This document shows positions 1 through 8,882 of a stretch of DNA of 64,000 nucleotides, piece after piece. The notes below the pieces were generated by a model that was given only the letters and a program-made list of their open reading frames with translations, did no database searches and was not told the DNA's origin. The position numbers were made by a program, and so were the translations under genes. The stretch's first letter is position 1, and each line of letters starts with the position of its first letter. Source of the DNA: Alphaproteobacteria bacterium (lineage in GTDB: Bacteria; Pseudomonadota; Alphaproteobacteria; Reyranellales; Reyranellaceae); contig JAFKFK010000009.1 of assembly GCA_017307275.1 (NCBI GenBank), positions 124,001-188,000 on the forward strand, written 5' to 3'.

Positions 1-857
1 ACCACGAGTTGCACACCGGCCAGCACCAGAACAGCGACCATCAACGACGCCCAGCCCTGTGGCGGCTTGTCGGAGATGATCGCCTCGACGATGACAATCA
101 CCGCGGTAAGGGCACCCAGCGCACCGAACCCCAGCCCCAGCAGGGTGGCGAGCCGAAGCGGCATCACCGAGAAGTTCAGGAACATCGCGAGCCACAGCCG
201 GATCAGGCGGCGCAGCGTGTAGTTGGAACGGCCCTCCGCGCGCGGCAGGTGGCTGACCTGCAGGCGGCCGACATTCTGCGTCACCTGGAAGACGAGGCCA
301 TCGACGTAAGGATAAGGCCCCTCGTAGCTCGCAGTGATGCGTTCGCGCACGAAAGCCGAGATACAGCGGAAGCTCGACAGGTAGAGGCCGGGCGGCTTGT
401 CGATCAGCCGGTCGGCACACCAGTTGGTGAAGCGACTGCCGAGATTGCGCCATGCCGCATGCTTCTTCTCTTCGTAGTAGGTGTAGACCGCGTCATAGCC
501 GCCGTCGCGCGCATGCTCGAAGAGGCGCTTCACTTCCTCCGGCGGATTCTGCAGGTCGTCGTCCATGGTGATGGCGAAGGCGCCACGCGCGCGCGACAGG
601 CCGGCCATGACGGCGTTGTGCTCGCCGAAATTACGGCTGAGCGACAGAACGATGACAGGTGCGCCAGGCTCCTGCGCGAGCCGCTTGCAGACATCGAGGC
701 TGTTGTCCGGGCTGCCATCGACCGCCAGAACGATTTCGAGACCACCCTCGATGTCGAGCGCGCGCAACGCCTTGACCAGATCGCCGACCGTTGCCGCACC
801 GTTATAGACCGGCACAACGATCGACAGGGCGGGAGCCGGCAGAGCTGTTTCACTCAT
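1..857 (-). CDS. Glycosyltransferase family 2 (DPM1/ArnC-like), C-terminus cut by window edge
   Basis: Read directly from the complement: about 285 codons with no stop before the left edge. The N-terminus carries the GT-A nucleotide-binding strand SIVVPVYNGA, and about residue 95 the acidic metal-binding stretch MDDDLQNP, typical of undecaprenyl-phosphate or dolichol-phosphate sugar transferases. The last ~70 visible residues are hydrophobic and look like the C-terminal transmembrane helices of ArnC/GtrB-type enzymes. Likely role: transfer of a sugar from a nucleotide sugar to polyprenyl phosphate at the inner membrane. The ATG lies inside the end of the upstream methyltransferase (ATGAGTGA overlap), so the two are co-translated. 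Donor sugar cannot be told. Confidence 0.88.
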   Translation of the reverse strand, partial: MSETALPAPALSIVVPVYNGAATVGDLVKALRALDIEGGLEIVLAVDGSPDNSLDVCKRLAQEPGAPVIVLSLSRNFGEHNAVMAGLSRARGAFAITMDDDLQNPPEEVKRLFEHARDGGYDAVYTYYEEKKHAAWRNLGSRFTNWCADRLIDKPPGLYLSSFRCISAFVRERITASYEGPYPYVDGLVFQVTQNVGRLQVSHLPRAEGRSNYTLRRLIRLWLAMFLNFSVMPLRLATLLGLGFGALGALTAVIVIVEAIISDKPPQGWASLMVAVLVLAGVQLV

Positions 858-1590
858 CGCGCGCTGCCACGACAATCAGGGAACCGCCGAACGGCAGGCT
901 GAGACCCATTGAGATGAGGGCACGCTCGACCGCCAGGGCTATCGAAAAGATCGCATCCAGCCAGCGTGGGTAGTCGCGCACGTCGCTCTCGGCGTCGTCG
1001 CGTTCGATCAGTCGATGAAGAAGCATGAGAGGAAACAAGAAAGTGTTCCAATAGCTCGAACGAAGGACACGGAACCCATGCCCGGAAAGCAGGGCCCCGA
1101 CCTGGCCCCGCGTGAAGCGGCGGACATTGTGCACGCGCTTGTCATGCGCGGACAACATCCAGCCATAGGCCGGCAAATTGAAGACGGCGATCGCGCCGGG
1201 CTGGAGGCAACGATGCGCCTCTTTCAAGGCGCGCGTCGGCTCGACACCACCATGACACAGGACATCGAGCGAGACGTAGCCGGCGAGCGTGGCGCCGCCC
1301 AGTGGCATTTCGTTGACCGAACCTGAGGCGACGGGCCGGCCGGCCTTGGCGGCCGCCAGCGATGCAGCGATCGCGTCATACTCCAGCCCGAGTGTCGGCC
1401 GCCCTGCGGCGGCTGCCCCCAAGACCCGCAGCATGCCGCCCGTACCGCATCCCGCATCGAGCACGGGGCCAACCGCCGTCGAACGTGCCAGGGCCCGCGC
1501 AAGTTCGCCCGCCGCCAATGCCCGAAGGCCGCGATACCACCACATGCGGTCTTCGACCGCATGCATGCGCTCGTATTCAGCCCGCTCCAC
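850..1590 (-). CDS. Class I SAM-dependent methyltransferase
   Basis: The SAM-binding motif I is LDAGCGTGG, followed by an acidic residue at the end of strand 2 (GLEYD), so this is a Rossmann-type methyltransferase of the Methyltransf_11/UbiE-like kind. I chose the GTG start at 1590, because a GGAGG lies 10 nt upstream and the protein then begins VERAEYERMHAVEDRMWWY, a usual beginning for this group. An in-frame ATG at 1656 would give 268 aa, but overlaps the start of the divergent gene. It overlaps the glycosyltransferase gene by 8 bp, suggesting a joint role in modifying a glycan or lipid-linked sugar. Substrate unknown. Confidence 0.85.
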   Translation of the reverse strand: MERAEYERMHAVEDRMWWYRGLRALAAGELARALARSTAVGPVLDAGCGTGGMLRVLGAAAAGRPTLGLEYDAIAASLAAAKAGRPVASGSVNEMPLGGATLAGYVSLDVLCHGGVEPTRALKEAHRCLQPGAIAVFNLPAYGWMLSAHDKRVHNVRRFTRGQVGALLSGHGFRVLRSSYWNTFLFPLMLLHRLIERDDAESDVRDYPRWLDAIFSIALAVERALISMGLSLPFGGSLIVVAARDE

Positions 1591-1649
1591 GCTGTGAAGG
1601 CCTCCGGAAGTCTCGTCTTGTCGTCTGCTTATGATATCTTCGCCGGGCC

Positions 1650-3227
1650 TTGCCAACCGCTACGACCAAACCCCCGACCATTCCGCCGCGCATCGAACGC
1701 CTGCTGCTGGCGCCCCTGTTTGCCCTGCCGGTGCTGTGGCTGACCGGCTATTTCTTCCCGCCCCTCAACCACGACGTCGCGGCCATCCTGGATGTGTCTA
1801 CGCGGTGGATCGGCGGTGAGAAGCTCTACGTCGAGGTTCTCGACGAGAACCTGCCGCTGACCTTCGTTATCCACGGCCTGCCCGTCCTGACGGCGAAGAT
1901 CCTGCCCGGAACCGTGACCTTCTGGTTCACCGCCTGGGTGGTCGCCGGCATCTTCGCCTCCTTCTGGGCGTGCCGGCGGCTCATACATCTCGTGCCGTCG
2001 GCGGACCATGCGCTGACCGAAGCCCTGCTGCCGCCGGTCCTGCTGTTCTTGTTCTCCGTGCTGCCCAACGAGCATTTCGGCCAGCGCGAGCACATCATGT
2101 TCGTGGCCTGCGCGCCCTATCTGATTGCCTCGATGGCGCGTGCCGAAGGGGTGAACCCGACGCGAGCAGCCAGTATTGCGGTCGGCATCGTCGCGGGCCT
2201 CGCGCTTGCGATGAAGCCGCATTATCTCGCCATTCCGGCCGCCGTCGAACTCTACCTGCTGGTGCGCCGCGGCTGGCGCGCGACGCTGACCGATCCCATT
2301 CCCTGGGCCATCGGCCTGCTGGCGGTGGCGCATGTCGTGTCGATGTACACGCTGTTCTCCGACTTCGGCCGGTTCGTCCTGCCCTTGGCCATCGAGTCCT
2401 ACGCCCCGATCGGCGATTCGGGCTGGCGCGAGGTGCTGACCAGCAACGTGTTGGGCCCCACGCTGCTGGCACTGTTGATCTTCGGCCTGCTGGCCACCCT
2501 GTTCACCAAGACCATCGCCGCCCGTGTCCTGGTCGTCTTCGGCATCGGAGCTGCACTTTCGGCCATCGGTCAGGCCAAGGGCTGGCCCTATCACGTGCTG
2601 CCAGCGCTTTCGGTGGCGATCCTGCTGGCCGCCCTTACCGTCTCGCAGACCGTCGACCGTTACCTGCCGATCAGCCGCAGCGCCCATCGCCTGCCCGTGG
2701 CCGTGATCTGCGCCACCCTGATGGTCCTGCTCTACTTCCAGGCCGCGCTCTATACTCCACCCTTCTACAAGCAGCGGCAGTTCGAGGACTCAATCGGCGG
2801 CCGGCTGCAACACATCATCGAGCAGAACGCGCCGCACCGCACGTTCCTCGTCCTGTCGCCGGGCATCTATCCGTTCTGGCCGATGGTGAATTACGTCAAC
2901 GGCCGCATGACCACGCGGTTTCTCACCATGTGGGTGCTGCAGGGTGTCTACGCGACCTGCGACGACTTCCCCGCCCTCTACAATCCACCCGACACAATGG
3001 GCGACTCCGAGAAGTTCGTCTTCGACACGGTGAGCGAGGACTTTGCCCGCGAGCATCCCGACCTGCTGATCGTCGACCGTATCGCGGGCGTGCCGCGCTG
3101 CCAGGGCAAGGAGTTCGACTACCTCGAATACTTCCTGCAGAATCGGGTGTTCGCCGACGCCTTCGAGAACTACGAACACCTCATGGACTTCGACCGCTAC
3201 CGGATCTACCGGCGGAAGAAAAAGTAG
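1650..3227 (+). CDS. Polytopic membrane protein, GT-C (PMT/ArnT-like) glycosyltransferase candidate
   Basis: 525 aa with about ten hydrophobic segments. The first loop after helix 1 holds NHDVAAILDVSTRW and further on DENLP, acidic residues placed as in GT-C glycosyltransferases that use polyprenyl-phosphate sugars. A soluble C-terminal part of roughly 130 residues (from about residue 390) follows the membrane region. TTG at 1650 is the only start codon between the upstream in-frame stop and the first helix, so the start is constrained although no good Shine-Dalgarno is seen. It diverges from a family 2 glycosyltransferase/methyltransferase pair, which could make its lipid-linked donor. The enzymatic assignment is inference; only the membrane topology is clear. 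Confidence 0.65.
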   Translation: MPTATTKPPTIPPRIERLLLAPLFALPVLWLTGYFFPPLNHDVAAILDVSTRWIGGEKLYVEVLDENLPLTFVIHGLPVLTAKILPGTVTFWFTAWVVAGIFASFWACRRLIHLVPSADHALTEALLPPVLLFLFSVLPNEHFGQREHIMFVACAPYLIASMARAEGVNPTRAASIAVGIVAGLALAMKPHYLAIPAAVELYLLVRRGWRATLTDPIPWAIGLLAVAHVVSMYTLFSDFGRFVLPLAIESYAPIGDSGWREVLTSNVLGPTLLALLIFGLLATLFTKTIAARVLVVFGIGAALSAIGQAKGWPYHVLPALSVAILLAALTVSQTVDRYLPISRSAHRLPVAVICATLMVLLYFQAALYTPPFYKQRQFEDSIGGRLQHIIEQNAPHRTFLVLSPGIYPFWPMVNYVNGRMTTRFLTMWVLQGVYATCDDFPALYNPPDTMGDSEKFVFDTVSEDFAREHPDLLIVDRIAGVPRCQGKEFDYLEYFLQNRVFADAFENYEHLMDFDRYRIYRRKKK

Positions 3228-3233
3228 CGCCTG

Positions 3234-3710
3234 TCACCTCTTCCAGGGCGGCGACAGGGCCGCGGTCTGGAACTGCTCGGGAATCTTGTCGACGTCGGGC
3301 ACCTTGAACACGCCGGACGACACCAGGACGATCTCGCCGCCACAGACGAGGTCGCAGCTTGCAAAGCAGAAGTTGACCGTGCGCCGCGCGATGCGCGCCT
3401 TGCCTTCCAGCCACTGGCCGAGCTTGGCGCCGCGCACGAATTCGCTGGTGAGCGAGATCGTCGGATGCGGCCAGTAGATTCCCGTGGCAAAGCCCGATCC
3501 CAGGCCCATGACCATATCGGCCACCGTCACCAGCAGTCCGCCGTGGGCCCAGCCCATCGGATTGCCGTGGCGGTCCTCCAGCGGCAGGCCGACCCGCAGG
3601 CCGTCGGCTTCGGCCTTGACCCAGAGAGGCCCTGCCAGTGCCACGAACTGATCGGGCACCGCGAGCTTGCGGAAGCCCTCTGGAACTCCACCGGGAACAT
3701 CTGATGTCAT
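3234..3710 (-). CDS. PaaI-family hot-dog thioesterase
   Basis: 158 aa. The segment GWAHGGLLVTVADMVMG is the hallmark of PaaI/YdiI-type thioesterases: HGG at the end of strand 1 and the catalytic acid on the long helix. Such enzymes hydrolyse acyl- or aryl-CoA esters in the cytoplasm. The ATG overlaps the stop of the preceding 4HBT gene by 4 bp (ATGA), making it the last gene of a four-gene unit (MaoC, VOC, 4HBT, PaaI). It ends 6 bp from the convergent membrane protein gene. Substrate chain cannot be deduced. Confidence 0.88.
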   Translation of the reverse strand: MTSDVPGGVPEGFRKLAVPDQFVALAGPLWVKAEADGLRVGLPLEDRHGNPMGWAHGGLLVTVADMVMGLGSGFATGIYWPHPTISLTSEFVRGAKLGQWLEGKARIARRTVNFCFASCDLVCGGEIVLVSSGVFKVPDVDKIPEQFQTAALSPPWKR

Positions 3711-4150
3711 GCGGTCAATCCGTCCTTGGAGGCAGCAAGCCGGTCGATCATGGTACGCACAACCGGGTCGAAGGGCGTGCTGCGATGGGTCTTCTCATCG
3801 AGCGATACTAGGAGCACGCGCTGGACCGCGGTGCAGTTTCCCTCGCCGTCGAACAGCCCCTGCCCGATCACGCACTTGCGCTCATGCGCCTCGATCAGGC
3901 GGGCACAAGCCGTCGCGATGCCGGGATAGAACATCTGACGCTTGAAGTCGGCTTCGATGCGGCCGACCACCATCCGGAAGCGCGGCAAGCCCATGCGAAC
4001 GATCTGGCGCAGGTAGGAAACTCGGGCATTCTCGAGAAGTTCGAGGAAGGAGCCGTTGTTGATGTGGCCATTGGAGTCCACATCGGCGAAGCGGAGATTT
4101 TCCGAAGTCGAGAAACCATAGATGCCGCGGTCGGCAAGATCGAACGCCAT
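3707..4150 (-). CDS. Acyl-CoA thioesterase, 4HBT family
   Basis: 147 aa with the 4-hydroxybenzoyl-CoA thioesterase signature RFADVDSNGHINNGSF near residue 20: catalytic Asp, then GHxNN on the hot-dog helix. ATG at 4150 is preferred; it sits 8 nt after the stop of the VOC gene with a GGAG 13 nt upstream, while a TTG at 4171 would overlap that gene. Known family role: hydrolysis of short or aromatic acyl-CoAs (YbgC/FadM type). Co-transcribed with MaoC, VOC and PaaI proteins, which suggests a shared, unidentified acyl-CoA substrate pathway. Confidence 0.88.
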   Translation of the reverse strand: MAFDLADRGIYGFSTSENLRFADVDSNGHINNGSFLELLENARVSYLRQIVRMGLPRFRMVVGRIEADFKRQMFYPGIATACARLIEAHERKCVIGQGLFDGEGNCTAVQRVLLVSLDEKTHRSTPFDPVVRTMIDRLAASKDGLTA

Positions 4151-4157
4151 TGAAAGA

Positions 4158-5003
4158 CTAACGCTCCGCAAATTCGAGAGTGAGATGGGCAGCTTCCGAT
4201 GGCGGCACGATCAGCCGCCCGGAATCGGGCTTTAGAAACTCGACGCCGTTCTTCTGCAGCAGGGCCTCGCAGGCAGCGAGATTTTCGACGCGCACGCTCA
4301 GCAGCGCCGGATGATCGCCGGACCTGACCGGCGTGATGCCGGGATAGCGCGCCAGGTAATCCTTGCGCGAAAGATAGTGAATCGGCTGGGTCCCCGTATT
4401 GGCCACCAACCCTTCGCCCTGCCGCTTCGTCGAGCCTTCACCGAAGTACTTCTCGAGTTCCGGCGCCCACTTGGCCGGCTGCTCGGCGATCACCGTAACG
4501 CCCAGGATGCCGCGTGCGCCGTTGGGATGCTTTGCCCATTCCGGCCGATAGACGAACTGCGGGGTGATGTGGTCGCAAACGAAGAAGCCAACCACCGGCA
4601 TATTGGTCTTGGGCACGCGGACCGTGCGGAACTTGGCGAGTTCGGTCTTGCCGTCGATCTCGACGGCCCGATCAAACGACAGCGGCTCGTCGGGATTGAG
4701 TCCGGCGGCCTTGAAAGCCTCGAACGCGAGATCGGCGCCGTCGGTCGCCAGCGCCACGTTGGCAAGCCCCCCACCGGCCTTGAGCCACTCGCGCCGCTCG
4801 GCGTTGAACTCCGTGTCTTCGACGATGCCCAGGATCTCGAAATAGTCGTTGTCGAAGATCATGAGATGGTTGGCAGTGCCGAGCTTCTTGTGAAAGCCAC
4901 GCGGCTGAACCTGGAAGCCGAGCTTGGTGTAGGCTGCCTCGGCAGCATCGATACCGTCGACCATCACCACGACATGGTCGAGGCCCTTCACGGGCTGCTT
5001 CAT
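4158..5003 (-). CDS. VOC superfamily (glyoxalase-like domain) protein
   Basis: 281 aa. It begins with GLDHVVVMVDGIDAAEAAYTKLG, a typical first beta-alpha unit of vicinal-oxygen-chelate proteins with the metal His, and a second half (LSVRVENLAACEALLQ) repeats the fold. Length and layout match the two-module Glyoxalase_3-like group of unknown function. The ATG at 5003 overlaps the MaoC stop by 4 bp. The open frame continues upstream, but there it runs antiphase through the MaoC gene and is not coding. Possible roles are isomerisation, dioxygenation or lyase chemistry on a small ketone/acid; the specific reaction is unknown. Confidence 0.82.
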   Translation of the reverse strand: MKQPVKGLDHVVVMVDGIDAAEAAYTKLGFQVQPRGFHKKLGTANHLMIFDNDYFEILGIVEDTEFNAERREWLKAGGGLANVALATDGADLAFEAFKAAGLNPDEPLSFDRAVEIDGKTELAKFRTVRVPKTNMPVVGFFVCDHITPQFVYRPEWAKHPNGARGILGVTVIAEQPAKWAPELEKYFGEGSTKRQGEGLVANTGTQPIHYLSRKDYLARYPGITPVRSGDHPALLSVRVENLAACEALLQKNGVEFLKPDSGRLIVPPSEAAHLTLEFAER

Positions 5004-5458
5004 GTCGGCCTCCGGCGTACCATGTTGATCCCCTTGGCCGTCATCACCAGCTCGCCGTTCTGATTGGTGGCGCTCCAATGCTCGTGGATGACGCCCATGT
5101 TGGGTCGGCTCTTCGACGGTACCTTGGAAGCGCACTCGACCCAGGCTGTCAGCGTGTCGCCGGGCCGGACCGGTTTCAGCCAGCGCAGTTCGTCGAGGCC
5201 GGGCGAACCCAGTGCCGTGCGTTTGTCGACGTAATTGTCGACGAACAGCCGCATCAACTTGGCCGCCACATGCCAGCCGGAGGCGACGAGGCCGCCGAAC
5301 AGCGACGCCTTGGCGGCTTCGGCATCGACATGGAAACTCTGCGGATCGAACTGACGGGCGAACTCGACAATTTCGTCTGCTGTGAAGGTGGTCGAACCCA
5401 AGGGGTACTTCGTGCCGACCTCGTAATCTTCCCAGTAACGGGGGGTTTCGGACTGCAT
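5000..5458 (-). CDS. MaoC-like (R)-enoyl-CoA hydratase/dehydratase
   Basis: 152 aa. The pattern YWEDYEVGTKYPLGSTTFTADEIVEFARQFDPQ is split here as an N-terminal YxEDxxVG element plus the hydratase helix with DPQ and a following His (FHVD); this is the usual MaoC_dehydratas arrangement. The start at 5458 follows GACCGAGG. Family members hydrate enoyl-CoA esters. First gene of the MaoC-VOC-4HBT-PaaI unit, all joined by overlaps, and divergent from the cyclase gene across 87 bp. Confidence 0.87.
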   Translation of the reverse strand: MQSETPRYWEDYEVGTKYPLGSTTFTADEIVEFARQFDPQSFHVDAEAAKASLFGGLVASGWHVAAKLMRLFVDNYVDKRTALGSPGLDELRWLKPVRPGDTLTAWVECASKVPSKSRPNMGVIHEHWSATNQNGELVMTAKGINMVRRRPT

Positions 5459-5545
5459 GGCCTCGGTCTTCGCAGAGCGGGGGGCGCCATGCAAGCATGT
5501 CCTCCGCCGCCTGCTGTGGTAGCCTGCCCGTGGAGCAAAGAACCG

Positions 5546-7201
5546 ATGAGCGATATCAACCTTGTCCGGCGGCTGACCACGATCATTGCGATCGATGTCG
5601 TGGCCTTCAGCACCATGTCGGCGCGCGACGAGGAACATGCGCTGGCACTGCTCGGGTCCCGCATGGATATCGCGGGCACTCTCATCCGTCATCATCGCGG
5701 CCGCGTTTTCAAGCTGACTGGCGACGGCCTGCTCGCGGAGTTCGCAAGCCCCGTGGAAGCGGTGCGCGCCGCGCTCGAGATTCAGGAAGCAATGCGCTCG
5801 GCCAATGCGACTGCCGGCGAGAACGATCAGCTCAACCTGCGCATCGGCATCAATCTCGGCGACATCGTCGAGAGCGGCGACGATCTGATGGGCGATGCAG
5901 TCAACGTCGCCGTACGGCTGGAATCGATCGCCACGACCGGCGGCATTTGCGTGTCCTCTTCGGTCTACGAGCAGATCACAGGTAAGCTGATGCTCGGCGC
6001 CGAGGATATCGGCGACCAGCATGTCAAGAATATCCCGCGGCCGATCCACGCCTATCGACTGACCCTGAACGGCAGCAAGCCCGCCGCTCCTCCTCATCCC
6101 GCACACGAAGCTGCAAAGGCCAGCCCGCGCTCGCGTATGCTGCTGATGGGCAGCATCGTCGCGGCCTTGGCCGTCGCGGCGGTCGGCGGCACCTTCTATC
6201 TGCGCCAGGGACCTGCCTCTGGGGCAGTGCAGACAGCCGAGCCGACCACCACTACACCCGGCGCAACGCCACCCGCTGCCGTCGCCACCGCGCCATCTCC
6301 CGCCGCGACGCCGCCTGCTGCTTCAGCCGCATCTCCGGCACCACCACCGGCGGCTCCCGCGCCCGCTCAGCCGCGCGTGTTCGTTCCAAAGGAAGTGCCG
6401 TTCGTTCCCGACTTCCGGTCGCGAGCGCTCGACAACTATGCCAGCGCCGCCGACTCCAAGGCCTTCGCGCTGAACGTACGCGGCATCTTTGCCATGGCGA
6501 CGCGCCGCATCGACGATGCGACTGCCCGGCGCGTTGCCCTCGAGGAATGCAACAAGTCCGTGCAGCGCGACGTGCCCATCGTGCGCGACTATGACCGCTG
6601 CATGCTCTACGCCGTGGGCAACAACGTCGTCTGGTCGTTCCGGTCACCGGCAATGCCGCCTGCACCTTACATTCCCGCCGCACGCCCCAATCCGCCGATC
6701 CCCTTCGATCCCGCGACAGCGCCATTGCTCCATGCACCGGCGCGCAAGAATCTCGAAGAGAACTACCTTAAGTCGGACCGCAGCCGGGCGCTTGTCCTGG
6801 GACACGGCCGCTTCGACTGGTGGACACCCAGCCAGAACGACGAGGACGCGATTCGACGCAATCTGCAGATCTGCGGACACCTGACAGGGCGGCCCTGTGT
6901 CGTCTACGCGCTGAACAATGAAACGCTCGTGCGGACACCTCAGACGATGCGGCCGGTCAATGTCTTCGTTCCGCAGGATCTCGCGAACATCACGCCGGAT
7001 CAGCGGCGCGCGCTCGACCAGTATCTGATCGCCAACGATTGGCGGGCCGTCGCGCTTTCGGGCAATGGCCAGGTCGGTATCGTGAGCGGCAAAGGAAGCG
7101 AAGGCGAAGCAAAGGCCGAAGCCTTGCGTATCTGTACCCAAGCTGGCGGTATCGACTGCGCCATCAACGCCATTGGGCCATTCCAGGTCGCGCCCAACTA
7201 G
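5546..7201 (+). CDS. Class III adenylate/guanylate cyclase with membrane anchor and three repeated C-terminal modules
   Basis: 551 aa. Residues 1-180 are a class III cyclase domain: metal-binding Asp17 in IIAIDVVAF, Asp60 in LTGDGLLAEF, and the transition-state Asn/Arg pair in GDAVNVAVRLES. A single transmembrane helix lies near 198-217, followed by a Pro/Ala/Thr-rich linker to about 290. The C-terminal part, probably periplasmic, holds three related ~65-residue units at about 292-360, 400-470 and 484-551. Each has RxLxxY, a central G, and two of them end with C(x)nC followed by YAxxN. The start at 5546 has GGAGCAAAG upstream. Cytoplasmic catalysis with an extracytoplasmic sensor is inferred; the ligand is unknown. 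Confidence 0.85.
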   Translation: MSDINLVRRLTTIIAIDVVAFSTMSARDEEHALALLGSRMDIAGTLIRHHRGRVFKLTGDGLLAEFASPVEAVRAALEIQEAMRSANATAGENDQLNLRIGINLGDIVESGDDLMGDAVNVAVRLESIATTGGICVSSSVYEQITGKLMLGAEDIGDQHVKNIPRPIHAYRLTLNGSKPAAPPHPAHEAAKASPRSRMLLMGSIVAALAVAAVGGTFYLRQGPASGAVQTAEPTTTTPGATPPAAVATAPSPAATPPAASAASPAPPPAAPAPAQPRVFVPKEVPFVPDFRSRALDNYASAADSKAFALNVRGIFAMATRRIDDATARRVALEECNKSVQRDVPIVRDYDRCMLYAVGNNVVWSFRSPAMPPAPYIPAARPNPPIPFDPATAPLLHAPARKNLEENYLKSDRSRALVLGHGRFDWWTPSQNDEDAIRRNLQICGHLTGRPCVVYALNNETLVRTPQTMRPVNVFVPQDLANITPDQRRALDQYLIANDWRAVALSGNGQVGIVSGKGSEGEAKAEALRICTQAGGIDCAINAIGPFQVAPN

Positions 7202-7208
7202 CGCCTCG

Positions 7209-8369
7209 TCAATCGGCCAGCGCTTGGCCGAAGCGCTTGGCGATCTCCTCCAGCATGACTTCCGAGGCGCCGCCGCCGATCGCCTGAACACGGGCGTCGC
7301 GCGACATGCGTTCGACCGGCGTCTCGCGCACGAAGCCCATGCCGCCATGGAACTGCACGCAGTCGTAAAGCACTTCGTTCACAAGATCGCCCGCCAGCGC
7401 CTTCACCATCGACACCTGCGCGACGCAATCGGCGCCCTGGGCATCGAGCCAGGCCGTATGATGGACGAGCTGGCGCGCCGCCTCGACCTCGGCCAACCGA
7501 CGCGACAGGCGCTGGCGGATCGCCTGCTTGTCCCAGAGCGGCTTGCCGAAGGCGGTCCGCTGGCTGACATGATCGAAGGTCAGGCGAATGGCCTCGCGTG
7601 CCTCGGCCATCGCCATGGCGCCGATCACCAGCCGCTCGGTCTGGAAGTTGGCCATGATCGAATAGAAGCCGCGATTCTCCTCGCCCAGCACGTTTTCCGC
7701 CGGCACGCGGCAATCCTCGAAGATCAGTTCCGCCGTGTCGGAGCTGCGCCAGCCCGTCTTGTCGAGTGCGCGGCCGACCTTGAAGCCCGGCATGCCTTTC
7801 TCGACGATGAAGATGGTGATGGCGCGCGAACCCTTGGCCTCGGGATCTGTCTTGGCGGCAATGAAGTAGAGATCGCCATGGACGCCATTGGTGATGAACA
7901 TCTTGGCGCCGTTCAGGACGTAATGGGTGCCGTCACGCACAGCGCGGGTGCGGATGCCGGCGACGTCCGATCCGGCGCCGGGCTCGGTAACGCCGACGGC
8001 GGTGATGGTCTTCCCGGCGATGATGCCGGGCAGATATTTCTCGAGCTGCCGCTTGGTGCCGAAACGGACGAGGTGCGGGCTCGCCATGTCGGTGTGGACC
8101 AGCACGGTGATGGCGAAGCCGCCATGGGTCGATCGTCCGACCTCCTCGGCGAGCACCACCGATGCCCGCGCATCGAGGCCGGCCCCGCCCAGCGCCTCGG
8201 GGATGCGCAGGCCGAAGAAGCCAAGCTCGCCCATTTGCGCCAGCACGTCGCGCGGCACAAACCCCGCCTCCTCCCACTTCGACCCGTGCGGCCTGACCCG
8301 CTCGTCGACGAAGCGCCGGAGCTGGGCGCGGATGAGGTCGTGCTCTTCGGTGAAGATCGGGTGTGCCAT
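7209..8369 (-). CDS. Acyl-CoA dehydrogenase
   Basis: 386 aa, the normal length for this flavoenzyme family. It contains the ACAD signatures GxTEPGAGSD (here GVTEPGAGSDVAG) and, near the C-terminus, QFHGGMGFVRETPVERMSRD, carrying the GGxG turn and RD end motif. It catalyses alpha,beta-dehydrogenation of an acyl-CoA with FAD and passes electrons to ETF. It is convergent with the cyclase gene (7-bp gap) and divergent by 25 bp from a 4HBT thioesterase gene, with which it may share substrate. Chain-length specificity cannot be judged. Confidence 0.93.
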   Translation of the reverse strand: MAHPIFTEEHDLIRAQLRRFVDERVRPHGSKWEEAGFVPRDVLAQMGELGFFGLRIPEALGGAGLDARASVVLAEEVGRSTHGGFAITVLVHTDMASPHLVRFGTKRQLEKYLPGIIAGKTITAVGVTEPGAGSDVAGIRTRAVRDGTHYVLNGAKMFITNGVHGDLYFIAAKTDPEAKGSRAITIFIVEKGMPGFKVGRALDKTGWRSSDTAELIFEDCRVPAENVLGEENRGFYSIMANFQTERLVIGAMAMAEAREAIRLTFDHVSQRTAFGKPLWDKQAIRQRLSRRLAEVEAARQLVHHTAWLDAQGADCVAQVSMVKALAGDLVNEVLYDCVQFHGGMGFVRETPVERMSRDARVQAIGGGASEVMLEEIAKRFGQALAD

Positions 8370-8394
8370 GGCGGCGGGATGCTACACTCCGCCC

Positions 8395-8829
8395 ATGTCA
8401 CGCGACAAACGTTTGCAGGATCGCTCGATCTACCCACACTGGTGCAGCGACACCGTGCGCTTCTCCGACCAGGATGCCGCCGGCCACATCAACAACGTGG
8501 CCCTCTGCGCCTATCTTGAAACGGCCAGGCTCACCTTCAGCCGCGACATGGGGATGATGCAGCGCGGCGAGGACGGCGTACGTGGCATCTCGGCCGGTAT
8601 GACGGTGAGCTTCCTGGCGGAATCGCACTGGCCGGGCCAGATCGAGCTGGGAACGGGTGTCCTGAAGGTCGGGACCAGCTCGGTCACGGTCGCCTCCGCC
8701 GCCTTCAAGGACGACCTGTGCATCGTCGCAGCCGAGATGACCATGGTCAGGCTCCAGGGCAAGACGCCCCATCCGATTGGGGACGCCCTGCGGGAAAAGC
8801 TGGAAAAGTACCGTCTAAAGGGCTTTTAG
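8395..8829 (+). CDS. Acyl-CoA thioesterase, 4HBT family
   Basis: 144 aa. The hot-dog signature is VRFSDQDAAGHINNVALCAYLE about residue 22 (catalytic Asp and GHxNN). The ATG at 8395 is the first after the divergent acyl-CoA dehydrogenase start. The frame stays open upstream but would run antisense through the dehydrogenase. Role by family: hydrolysis of acyl-CoA thioesters. It is the fourth hot-dog protein within 5.6 kb. Confidence 0.87.
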   Translation: MSRDKRLQDRSIYPHWCSDTVRFSDQDAAGHINNVALCAYLETARLTFSRDMGMMQRGEDGVRGISAGMTVSFLAESHWPGQIELGTGVLKVGTSSVTVASAAFKDDLCIVAAEMTMVRLQGKTPHPIGDALREKLEKYRLKGF

Positions 8830-8882
8830 GCCGGCCTGCGGTCGCACTTGACCGCCCCGGAGGCGCCCCCTATCTTTGCGTC

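Noticed and set aside
1629-2687. Minus-strand frame of about 350 codons opposite the GT-C-like gene
   Set aside because: Gln/Gly/Arg/Asp-rich antisense product without a hydrophobic core; the plus strand encodes a well-formed membrane protein.
5004-5498. Upstream extension of the VOC protein to 446 residues
   Set aside because: That part lies out of phase through the MaoC gene; an ATGA overlap gives the normal VOC start at 5003.
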